NCBI GenBank assembly: GCA_015486375.1
Contig: WFRR01000122.1
Location: forward strand, 1 to 38,400
Origin: Thiotrichaceae bacterium
GTDB taxonomy: Bacteria; Pseudomonadota; Gammaproteobacteria; Thiotrichales; Thiotrichaceae
Reading direction: 5' to 3'
DNA: 38,400 bases
Shown: positions 24,057-30,676 of the stretch, one piece after another
How the letters are laid out: each line of letters opens with the position of its first letter
Numbering within the stretch: position 1 is the first letter of the stretch
The notes under the pieces: generated by a model
Databases searched by the model: none
What the model was told of the DNA's origin: nothing
The model's input: only the letters and a program-made list of their open reading frames with translations
Translations under genes and position numbers: made by a program

Positions 24057-24112
24057 TAGACTGTATTAGCTAATTAGAGCTATAATAGCTAAAATACAAG
24101 GAGGATATGATG
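24057..24112 (+). promoter_or_regulatory. Promoter and ribosome binding site of the antitoxin-KilA-N operon
   Basis: TAGACT (24057-24062) with a perfect TATAAT at 24081-24086, 18 bases between. The -10 region is flanked by TAGCTA palindromes (TTAGCTAATTAGAGC and ATAGCTAAAA), a likely operator for autoregulation by the Phd-like protein. AAGGAGG at 24098-24104 is a very strong ribosome binding site. Confidence 0.6.
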
Positions 24113-24271
24113 AAAGTTACATCAACAGAACTTAAATTAAGGCTAGGCAAATACCTGAAAGAATCTTTTAGAGACCCTGTAATAATCAGCGTTAGAGGGA
24201 ATAAAGAAAATGTACTTTTATCCTTTCATGAATACGAGAGATTAAAGTCAGCAGAGAAACAGGAAAAATAA
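24110..24271 (+). CDS. Phd/YefM-type antitoxin, no toxin partner seen
   Basis: 53 residues from the ATG at 24110 (another ATG directly before it is too close to AAGGAGG). M-K-V-T-S-T-E-L-K-L-R-L-G-K-Y-L-K is the usual start of Phd/YefM antitoxins, and P-V-I-I-S-V-R-G-N-K-E-N-V-L-L-S-F-H-E-Y-E-R-L matches the DNA-binding half (P-V-x-I-T-x-x-G). Only a short tail follows, so most of the C-terminal toxin-neutralising part is missing. No RelE, Doc or YoeB-like gene follows; the next gene on the strand is the KilA-N gene 75 bases on. It may be an autonomous repressor, a solitary antitoxin against host toxins, or a partner of the KilA-N protein. Confidence 0.8.
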   Translation: MKVTSTELKLRLGKYLKESFRDPVIISVRGNKENVLLSFHEYERLKSAEKQEK

Positions 24272-24346
24272 AGATATTCAGTACCTTAAAAGAGCTGTAG
24301 GAAGCCCCTTTAAGGCTAATCAACATGATCTAAATAGGAGATCACT

Positions 24347-25351
24347 ATGACCAGTAATAATATTAACACACCGTTAACACATCGTTCATTTAAAAAATTC
24401 AACATACCCCAAAGGCAAAGCGACGGCTATTTATCAGCAACAGCTATGTGTAGTATGACGCAAAGAAAATTTAGTACTTACTTCAGATCATCAAAAACTA
24501 AAAAATATTTAACAGCACTATCGACCGATGTGCAAATTTGCACATCGGATTTAATTCAAACACTTAAGGGGGGAAATGAAGAGCAAGGAACATGGATTCA
24601 TCCTAAAGCTGCAATCCATTTTGCACAATGGCTTAGCCCTGAATTTGCTGTTCAGGTAACTAATTGGGTATACGACTGGATGACCATAGGTAACACTCCA
24701 TCATTCCAACAAAAAATTCATATACCTACATCTTTAATCCCTCTCAAATACCACGGTTCGACCTTATTATTGGTACAGCACAATAATGCACTCTGGGTTG
24801 ATTTTGAAAGCGTTGTCTCTGCTGCAACACTGGATTATCGCTACCAATCCAAACGCGCTACGCTGGAAACCTTGGATTTAGGTAAGGTTGAAGGTAAATT
24901 ATCCATTATTAGCATGGATAATTTAGCCCTTTGGCTAGAGGGTATTAATATTAAATGCGTTAGTTTAAAGAAACAGTATGTAGTGACTCGTACCAAATAT
25001 GAATTGCATTCTTTTCTTACTGCAAAGATTGCAGAATTACCGCAGCTTATTGAGTCAGAGCCTGAGCAAGTTGAGATGAAGCATTTAGGTCATTACAGCA
25101 TCGATACTGTCATGAAAGAAGTAGCTGAGTTCCATCCTGATTGGATTGTGATTAACCGCAAGGCACTGTCAGAAGATGTTGAGTATGTCGCTGATATATT
25201 AATGGAAACGCAAGCTAAAATTAGACAGCAAGTTGATCCTTTAATTACAATTTTAGGTACACAAGATACTGATAATGAAAAAGAAGCAGAAGAGTTCTGG
25301 AAGCGACGCAAGGCGAAAGCACTTAAGAAACTTCAAAGAGCTATCGCTTAG
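24347..25351 (+). CDS. KilA-N domain protein
   Basis: 334 residues. The KilA-N DNA-binding domain occupies about residues 10-125: D-G-Y-L-S-A-T-A-M-C (20-29), Y-F-R-S-S-K-T-K-K-Y and G-G-N-E-E-Q-G-T-W-I-H-P-K-A-A-I-H-F-A-Q-W-L. That last segment, with W-V-x-D-W-M after it, is diagnostic. The C-terminal 200 residues are mixed alpha/beta with a basic helical end (F-W-K-R-R-K-A-K-A-L-K-K-L-Q-R). TAGGAG precedes the ATG. It is on the opposite strand to all surrounding late genes, with a terminator behind it, so it is probably expressed from the lysogen. KilA-N proteins are often phage anti-repressors or nucleic acid binding; the role here is not known. Confidence 0.9.
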   Translation: MTSNNINTPLTHRSFKKFNIPQRQSDGYLSATAMCSMTQRKFSTYFRSSKTKKYLTALSTDVQICTSDLIQTLKGGNEEQGTWIHPKAAIHFAQWLSPEFAVQVTNWVYDWMTIGNTPSFQQKIHIPTSLIPLKYHGSTLLLVQHNNALWVDFESVVSAATLDYRYQSKRATLETLDLGKVEGKLSIISMDNLALWLEGINIKCVSLKKQYVVTRTKYELHSFLTAKIAELPQLIESEPEQVEMKHLGHYSIDTVMKEVAEFHPDWIVINRKALSEDVEYVADILMETQAKIRQQVDPLITILGTQDTDNEKEAEEFWKRRKAKALKKLQRAIA

Positions 25352-25385
25352 TTAGAAAAATATAAATAAGATACTATCTATACCT

Positions 25386-25423
25386 AAAAAGCCCAAAGAA
25401 CCTTATGTTTCTTGGGCTTTTTT
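25386..25423. terminator. Bidirectional intrinsic terminator
   Basis: AAAAAGCCCAA ... TTGGGCTTTTT forms a long stem with A and T runs on both sides. It separates the convergent KilA-N (+) and terminase large subunit (-) genes and should stop transcription from both. Confidence 0.85.
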
Positions 25424-25441
25424 GTTTTTATAACCCATTGT

Positions 25442-27211
25442 TTAGATATAAATTTCCTCTTCATAGGCAGATTCAGTAGATTCTGTTTCACCACCTAGCA
25501 TTGCACCCACTGCCATTATCAATGACACGGCAGGGTCAATTTTTTCTGATGATTTTTTCTTGTCAGGTTTTACGTTTTCGGCAGGATCAACCACGGCAAC
25601 CACATTGCCCATCGCCCATTTTAGGACAGGATTACCATCATGGTGCAGTTGCTGGGACAAATACAGCCGCTCTAGCTCTTTGGTTGCAGGTGACATAGAT
25701 TTATAGCCCTGCCCCATTGCAACTAATTTATCTTGTAATTCTTCTTTTAAATCTTTAACAAATTGATGAATTGACCAGCGATCTACCGCAATATTAACCA
25801 GTGGTAGATCGTCTAATAGCCCTGTTTGTCCTGATAACCCTGAAATATCTGCGTGGATAAAGTTGTAATCGACTACATTGCCCGGTGTAGCAACCAGCCA
25901 ACCTTGTTCCACCCAAAGGTCGTAAGGTAAACCGCGCTCTTTGACAGCACGCAATACTGCTGCCTCGGGTATCCACGAACGCGACCATGCCCGTTTTTCA
26001 CCGTTGGGAAACACAGCAATCAAACTAAAGCTAGTCAGGTCACTGATACTACCTAAATCTAAACCGCCATAAACCTCACCTGCCCCTTTGAATGATTCGA
26101 GTTCATAGCTTGCCTTACATTGATCCCATTCTTCCAAGTTGCACCAGCTTATCGCATTAGAACGCCATACATTAAAGTTTTTAGTTAATACTCCAAAGCG
26201 AAACACGGGACTATTCAAAGCCTTGGTGACTTCTTTGCGTAGATAATCACGTTTGACTGATCCGCGCATCACGGCTTTACCTTTGCTATCTACACCAATT
26301 TTATACTCTAAATTAGGATTAGCTTTAATCCAGTTTTTTTCATTCTGAAAGTCATCTCCTGCATCCAAAGCGTAAATAATGCAGAAAAAGTTATCGTCCT
26401 GATATTTCCCTTCTAGTACATTGCAACCGTATTCTCGCTTCTGTAAACAAATAGATTCTTCTTTAGGTCGCACTCTTCCTGCTGTTGTGATTGCCCAACA
26501 CAAAGGTTGTGAACGTGAACCCATCCCTGAAATAATAACATTGTAGATTTCAGCAGTTTTATGAGCATGCAATTCATCAACTAACCCTGCGGAAGGGTTT
26601 GCACCGTCAATTGCCTCTGCATCGCGGGATAACGGGATAAAAAAACCATCATTTGAAGGGGCTTCAATTAGGCTTTCAGAGTCTTTTATTTTAATTAAAC
26701 GCTTAACTGAGGGCGCGTAACCAAGCATTTTTCGAGCATCGCGCCACAATCGTTTAGATTGTTCTCTGGTGGTTGCTGCTGCATAGACCTCGGGTGCGCC
26801 TTCGCCATCGAGCAGCAACATAAACCCACCTATACCTGCTAATTTAATGGTTTTACCGTTTTTACGTGCGACTTCTTCATAAACTTCATTGTATCGTCGC
26901 AATCCATCCTTGTTTTGCCAACCGAAAACCACGGATATTATCCAACATTGCCACGCCTCAAGCTGCAATTGCTTACCGCGCCACTCACCTTTATAGTGTT
27001 TTAGGTAGTAAAAGAACACTAAAACCCGTGCTGCTTCGTATTCATTAAAGCTTAAACCACGCAAATGCGCGTTTTCTCGGTCCTTTTCGTCCCTTTTTAC
27101 TGCCAATTTGACCCATTTACAAGCAACAACTGTCCCTGATATTACGTCTTTAGCGTATTCTCGAGCAAGCTTAAGGCAATGCTGAGCTATTTTTTGTTGT
27201 TGTGGGTTCAT
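25442..27211 (-). CDS. Terminase large subunit
   Basis: 589 residues. The ATPase domain has the Walker A variant A-R-K-N-G-K-T (115-121) and Walker B G-L-V-D-E-L-H (209-215), which is the HK97-type terminase pattern. The C-terminal nuclease domain has G-G-L-D-L-G-S-I-S-D-L-T (first Asp), D-R-W-S-I-H-Q-F and a final I-D-P-A-V-S-L-I-M-A (third acidic residue). It pumps DNA into the prohead and cuts it. The start follows the stop of a 40-residue membrane peptide by three bases. Confidence 0.96.
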   Translation of the reverse strand: MNPQQQKIAQHCLKLAREYAKDVISGTVVACKWVKLAVKRDEKDRENAHLRGLSFNEYEAARVLVFFYYLKHYKGEWRGKQLQLEAWQCWIISVVFGWQNKDGLRRYNEVYEEVARKNGKTIKLAGIGGFMLLLDGEGAPEVYAAATTREQSKRLWRDARKMLGYAPSVKRLIKIKDSESLIEAPSNDGFFIPLSRDAEAIDGANPSAGLVDELHAHKTAEIYNVIISGMGSRSQPLCWAITTAGRVRPKEESICLQKREYGCNVLEGKYQDDNFFCIIYALDAGDDFQNEKNWIKANPNLEYKIGVDSKGKAVMRGSVKRDYLRKEVTKALNSPVFRFGVLTKNFNVWRSNAISWCNLEEWDQCKASYELESFKGAGEVYGGLDLGSISDLTSFSLIAVFPNGEKRAWSRSWIPEAAVLRAVKERGLPYDLWVEQGWLVATPGNVVDYNFIHADISGLSGQTGLLDDLPLVNIAVDRWSIHQFVKDLKEELQDKLVAMGQGYKSMSPATKELERLYLSQQLHHDGNPVLKWAMGNVVAVVDPAENVKPDKKKSSEKIDPAVSLIMAVGAMLGGETESTESAYEEEIYI

Positions 27212-27214
27212 TTT

Positions 27215-27337
27215 TTAGCTAAATACCTTTAGCAGCAATGGCATAAGTGTTTCTGCTAGCGAAATAACACCCCATATTGCTAGCAAAGACCACAACAAAG
27301 CCTGATTTTCTTTAATAATTATCCCGAGTTCTTTCAT
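27215..27337 (-). CDS. Mini membrane protein, 40 aa, before terminase large subunit
   Basis: ATG at 27335-27337 with AGGA six bases upstream; TAA at 27215-27217, three bases before the terminase ATG. The 40 residues start M-K-E-L-G-I-I-I-K-E-N-Q followed by one hydrophobic helix of about 20 residues (L-L-W-S-L-L-A-I-W-G-V-I-S-L-A) and a short amphipathic end. An in-frame ATG at 27370 would add 11 residues. Possible coupling to terminase translation. Unknown function. Confidence 0.6.
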   Translation of the reverse strand: MKELGIIIKENQALLWSLLAIWGVISLAETLMPLLLKVFS

Positions 27338-27448
27338 CGTTTTTCCTAGTTTAATTATGTTATAATTCATGAGGTTAATGTTTCCTTTGATTTGGTTATT
27401 AAAATATTGACTGCCTTAAATGCGGTGTGGGAACTTTATTTTAGGCAT

Positions 27449-27479
27449 AAAAAAGCCAGTCGCTGTGACTGGCTTTTTT
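27449..27479. terminator. Bidirectional intrinsic terminator inside the packaging operon
   Basis: AAAAAAGCCAGTC and GACTGGCTTTTTT pair perfectly (13 bp, five-base loop). It lies between terminase small and large subunit genes, both on the minus strand, so late transcription must pass it. Weak -10-like TATAAC around 27360 on the minus strand may reinitiate transcription downstream. Confidence 0.85.
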
Positions 27480-27499
27480 GCGGATGGCTTTCTATCTTT

Positions 27500-27928
27500 T
27501 TAAAGATCAAGCAGATCGGTTTGCTGCGGATTGTTATTGGCTTGCAGAGCTACGCGGGCGGGGGGTGTTAGACCGAGCTGCTTGGCATAACTCAGAATCT
27601 GTTTTAATAAACTTTTCCATGCGGTGAACGTGGCTGTTTCCGCCTCGTAACCCTTTGGGCTTTTTTGTGTTATCCCTACATCATCTAGCTTTATATCTAG
27701 CTCTATAAATCGTGCAACCATTGAGCAGTAAATACCGAGTACATCCTTGTCTAATTCATTGATTATTTTATGTCTACCCAATGATTCAACCAGTTCTGGC
27801 CAATGCTTTTTGGCAAGCGGAGTTAGATAATCGGGGAATTCTGGTAGTTGGTTAAGTGTTGCATCCTCCACCAAGCTAGTTTCAAAGTCGGGGTGATCGG
27901 TAATTTTAGCGACCGCTGTATTTTCCAT
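27500..27928 (-). CDS. Terminase small subunit, P27 family
   Basis: 142 residues. L-T-P-L-A-K-K-H-W-P-E-L-V-E-S-L-G (36-52), L-D-K-D-V-L-G-I-Y-C-S-M-V-A-R-F-I-E-L and S-P-K-G-Y-E ... A-W-K-S-L-L-K-Q-I-L-S-Y-A-K-Q-L-G-L-T-P-P-A-R form the P27-type small terminase pattern. It recognises the packaging site and brings DNA to the large subunit. Located between HNH and large subunit genes as usual, but with a terminator behind it. Confidence 0.88.
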   Translation of the reverse strand: MENTAVAKITDHPDFETSLVEDATLNQLPEFPDYLTPLAKKHWPELVESLGRHKIINELDKDVLGIYCSMVARFIELDIKLDDVGITQKSPKGYEAETATFTAWKSLLKQILSYAKQLGLTPPARVALQANNNPQQTDLLDL

Positions 27929-27939
27929 TGTATTTTCCT

Positions 27940-28293
27940 TTATTTAGTTTTTGGTTGGCGACGATTACCAAAGCCTCCATCATATTTAGCTGTTTTTCGG
28001 TTGTGGTGACTACTGCAAAGTGCGCGTAGATTGTCATAATCCCAAAATATTTCTAAGTCACCCTTGTGCGGTTTAATGTGGTCCACTACATTTGCAGCCA
28101 CCACACGCCCTTCTGCTTCACAATCATGACATAAGGGGTTCATCATCAAAAAGTGCTGTCTGAGTTTCTGCCATTTGTAGTTATAACCCCGTTTTGTAGA
28201 GCTTTCTCGCTGCTGATTAGGGTCATGCTTACTTAAATCTAAAATGGGCAAGTCAGGTGTACTGTAGTGCATTTGCTTAAGTGCTTTGGGCAT
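27940..28293 (-). CDS. HNH endonuclease
   Basis: 117 residues. The zinc site is C-H-D-C (55-58) and C-S-S-H-H (93-97); the catalytic motif is V-V-D-H-I-K-P-H-K-G-D (69-79) with N88 and H97. This is the small HNH type that neighbours terminase in HK97-like phages and is known there to be needed for DNA packaging with terminase. It starts three bases after the stop of the upstream membrane protein gene. Confidence 0.92.
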   Translation of the reverse strand: MPKALKQMHYSTPDLPILDLSKHDPNQQRESSTKRGYNYKWQKLRQHFLMMNPLCHDCEAEGRVVAANVVDHIKPHKGDLEIFWDYDNLRALCSSHHNRKTAKYDGGFGNRRQPKTK

Positions 28294-28295
28294 GA

Positions 28296-28583
28296 TTACT
28301 CTCGGTTATTTTCGGGTGGTTTGCCCTTGTAGGCAATATCATCAACACGTCCTTCTGCTTCTTTGAGCATAATATTTTCTTTTTCCATGATATTAAAAGC
28401 CAAGACTAATTTTAAGCGTGTATTGCGTATACCTTGCATCAAGTAACTGCCCGCCAGCCGATACAGGGCGTACCATTGTATCGCCACCACAACTATCAAA
28501 ATAACGCTTAAAGGTTGAGAAGAAAGGTTGGCAACAAGATCAAGCCATTTAGCAATTTCGGTCGGACTTATATCTAAGCTCAT
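28296..28583 (-). CDS. Small membrane protein of the lysis region
   Basis: 95 residues: a soluble N-terminus (about 23 residues), one hydrophobic helix (L-S-V-I-L-I-V-V-V-A-I-Q-W-Y-A-L-Y), and a charged helical C-terminal part ending K-P-P-E-N-N-R-E. It overlaps the candidate holin gene by 35 bases. A single helix followed by a coiled segment is compatible with an inner-membrane spanin, but there is no Rz1-type lipobox gene nested in it that I can see. Position between holin and HNH supports a lysis-related role only weakly. Confidence 0.5.
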   Translation of the reverse strand: MSLDISPTEIAKWLDLVANLSSQPLSVILIVVVAIQWYALYRLAGSYLMQGIRNTRLKLVLAFNIMEKENIMLKEAEGRVDDIAYKGKPPENNRE

Positions 28584-28908
28584 AGTCTGCTCTCATTTTT
28601 TTAGCTTCTTGTCGTTGTGCATCCTTGTTTTTAATTTTGATTGAGCTGATCCAGCCATCAACTGAAATAATTCCCAATATCGCCACTGTGATTGCCATAA
28701 ATGCCAACAATATCTCCCGCGCGTTAATAATAGGAAAATTTAATATCCATACCCCTAAAACGTAAATACCCACAATCGAAAAGGCTAGTTCTAATAAAAA
28801 CATGCCTTTACGACAAATTCCTCGACTGCGATTGTATTGATAACGCCCAAAAATTAGTCCAAAAATAGCTAGCACAAACATCGTGAGTAAAAAAGATTGA
28901 TCTTGCAC
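28549..28908 (-). CDS. Candidate holin, three membrane helices
   Basis: 119 residues with hydrophobic helices at about 6-20, 36-57 and 64-84, and a strongly charged C-terminal tail (K-I-K-N-K-D-A-Q-R-Q-E-A-K-K-M-R). Three helices with a charged cytoplasmic end is class I holin topology. It lies next to the endolysin and PLA2-like genes. No family motif is decisive, so the call rests on topology and neighbourhood. It would make membrane holes that release the endolysin. Confidence 0.6.
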   Translation of the reverse strand: MQDQSFLLTMFVLAIFGLIFGRYQYNRSRGICRKGMFLLELAFSIVGIYVLGVWILNFPIINAREILLAFMAITVAILGIISVDGWISSIKIKNKDAQRQEAKKMRADYELRYKSDRNC

Positions 28909-28919
28909 TACTAACTCCT

Positions 28920-29429
28920 TTAGCTATGATGCCAGTAGTGCTTTTTACCAATTGCAGTAACGACTGCATGATATTTTTGCGGTAGATTATCAATAGACCA
29001 TGAATAAGCACGACGATAAATAGCTGAACTTTCGTATAGCTTTCGACGAAATGGACTAAGTTTTTCAGGATGATTACGATATTCTTCAATCTTAATAGCT
29101 AAATTAGCTTCTAAATTATTATCTGATTGCATTCTGTGTCTAGGGCTTTTCTGATCCAAGGGAATACTCCATTCCGCGTCGTGAATATGGCATGGTTCAC
29201 GCAAATCAAATGAAAAAAGATGAGTTAGCAATACAGCAATCCATCGATTTACACCTACCCAGCCGCAGCCATTCGATTCAAATTCATTCAGTATTAGATT
29301 TTGTGCTGTTACAGAGAATGAGTATTTATATTCATCCTCAGATATTTTTTTCAACGGCTCTATTTTGCTACGTTTTCTATTTAAGAGCGGTTTAGCTAAT
29401 CCCAGTATTTTCATTAACTTATCTTTCAT
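28920..29429 (-). CDS. Phospholipase A2-like protein in the lysis cassette
   Basis: 169 residues. N-G-C-G (53-56) and P-C-H-I-H-D-A-E-W (79-87) correspond to the calcium-loop and the C-x-x-H-D catalytic helix of PLA2-like proteins, with His83 and Asp84 as the catalytic pair. A following S-D-N-N-L-E-A-N-L (102-110) carries the later Asp, and F-R-R-K-L-Y-E-S-S-A is like the R-R-x-x-Y-Y-x-A end of phage and bacterial members. There is no signal peptide. It starts at the last base of the endolysin gene (both at 29429). Predicted activity is hydrolysis of membrane phospholipid, possibly to help disrupt membranes at lysis. Confidence 0.6.
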   Translation of the reverse strand: MKDKLMKILGLAKPLLNRKRSKIEPLKKISEDEYKYSFSVTAQNLILNEFESNGCGWVGVNRWIAVLLTHLFSFDLREPCHIHDAEWSIPLDQKSPRHRMQSDNNLEANLAIKIEEYRNHPEKLSPFRRKLYESSAIYRRAYSWSIDNLPQKYHAVVTAIGKKHYWHHS

Positions 29430-30289
29430 TAGATGCAGTCCCGATTAAGGCGTTTAAAGATTTTTTTACCATTTTTTGTAAATTGAAGCTCAGAATTGTT
29501 TAAGCAGTAATGTGTGTCTGTATCCAATTTATAAAATTCTGGCACGTATTTTTGCAGACGGAGTAAGATTTTTTTACGATCATCAACACCATTAAATCCA
29601 CCATTAATGGCAATGGTGATATAAAGAAAATCATCATCTAAAGCACGTTTATTGATATTTCCCCATGCACTGCCATGCACCCAATAAAACATCGCGGAAC
29701 GTACAATGTGTTCCAATTCTGTCACTAAAACAGACTTGGGTAGAGCTTTGCCAATGTGGTTAAAATATTTTCTGTAGTTCTCATCATGTGTGATTTCAAT
29801 TAAGCCGCGGCCATGCGCTGCTGCACCGCCTCTGTAGTTATTCCACCGAGCCGGGATTGAACCATCCCGATTTCTGTATTCTTCCACGGCGCAAAAACGG
29901 TCCGATTCATGGCAAATCTGAGCTAAAAAGTGAAAAACGATCAGCGGGTGGGTCATCTTGTAGTAGTCCAACCACTTGTTAATTTCGTCCGCAAATTGTT
30001 GATAAGTGACCTTGGGTGAATTAGGTGTTTTGTAGAATAATCCGCGCACATCACAATTTACAGAGGCAATGACCTTGATTGCTTTCGCGGTCACAACAAA
30101 AGGCTTAGGACTGAGTTCATCTAAATTAATGCGATCCAGCAAATTTTCGTTTTTCATTTTTTGATAAATAGTTGCAAAATTTCTCAAAGATGCTTTAGTT
30201 TGTTTACCATACAAACCATCTGCTTTTATACCTAAAGCAGATTGCAATTGAGCCGTGAGCGTGGCTTTTTCTTTACCTTTTAGTTGCAT
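29429..30289 (-). CDS. Endolysin: peptidoglycan-binding domain plus GH19 lysozyme
   Basis: 286 residues from the ATG at 30287-30289 (AGGA upstream; an ATG at 30322 lies inside a terminator T-run). Residues 8-45 are a PG_binding_1 domain (L-Q-S-A-L-G-I-K-A-D-G-L-Y-G-K-Q-T). The GH19 domain covers about 95-250. It contains F-L-A-Q-I-C-H-E-S-D-R-F with Glu128 as catalytic acid, E-E-Y (137) as second acidic site, H-G-R-G-L-I-E-I-T-H-D-E-N-Y (159-172) and A-I-N-G-G-F-N-G. No signal peptide is seen, so export needs a holin. It cleaves the glycan strand of peptidoglycan. First gene after the late promoter and two terminators. Confidence 0.93.
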   Translation of the reverse strand: MQLKGKEKATLTAQLQSALGIKADGLYGKQTKASLRNFATIYQKMKNENLLDRINLDELSPKPFVVTAKAIKVIASVNCDVRGLFYKTPNSPKVTYQQFADEINKWLDYYKMTHPLIVFHFLAQICHESDRFCAVEEYRNRDGSIPARWNNYRGGAAAHGRGLIEITHDENYRKYFNHIGKALPKSVLVTELEHIVRSAMFYWVHGSAWGNINKRALDDDFLYITIAINGGFNGVDDRKKILLRLQKYVPEFYKLDTDTHYCLNNSELQFTKNGKKIFKRLNRDCI

Positions 30290-30322
30290 TGTTTTTCCTG
30301 TTGTTTTGATAAAATCGAGCAT

Positions 30323-30363
30323 AAAAAAAGCCCAATCAAGGAGAATTGATTGAGCTTTATTTT
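30323..30363. terminator. Intrinsic terminator before the endolysin gene
   Basis: AAAGC-C-CAATCAA and TTGATTG-A-GCTTT pair with one mismatch; on the minus strand the hairpin ends in seven T. Second of two terminators between the late promoter at 30611-30663 and the endolysin start. Confidence 0.75.
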
Positions 30364-30369
30364 GTCCAC

Positions 30370-30406
30370 AAAAAAGGCGTATTACGAAATAATCATAATA
30401 CGCCTT
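30370..30406 (-). terminator. Intrinsic terminator (tR'-like)
   Basis: AAGGCGTATTA and TAATACGCCTT form a perfect 11-bp stem with an 11-base loop; on the minus strand it is followed by a T run. It lies about 210 bases after the predicted late start site. The stretch 30407-30610 holds no gene I can support; it contains a run of C at about 30458 and would be the late leader RNA. Confidence 0.8.
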
Positions 30407-30610
30407 ATGGTTGAAATTCTTTGTTTTTTCTATATTTATTAGTACTTTGAGCTTACCCCCCCCCTTAAAAATCTCAATCCGCCGACAAAGCTATATCCCC
30501 CACGGTCTAGCTAGTAAAAGGCTGTAGGGATACAACTACCCCCTACCTTTGATTTTTTTATTTGATGAAAGTTTGGCGAAATTGAAAGCGATCTGGTTCG
30601 ATTGAAAATA

Positions 30611-30663
30611 ATCTGCACTCTAGAAAAATATACATCAAAAGTGGCACGCAAATCAACCACTTT
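30611..30663 (-). promoter_or_regulatory. First late promoter, Q-type architecture
   Basis: Minus strand: TTGATT (30656-30651), 18-base spacer, TATATT (30632-30627), start near 30620, then TAGAGT just after. 27 bases (30637-30663) are identical to 21837-21863, including the whole spacer apart from its last few bases and the inverted arms AAAGTGG / CCACTTT. It lies 14 bases behind the stop of the 175-residue gene, just as lambda pR' lies behind Q. Two terminators and a 300-base untranslated leader follow before the endolysin gene. Confidence 0.7.
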
Positions 30664-30676
30664 ATTTTTAGCCCCT

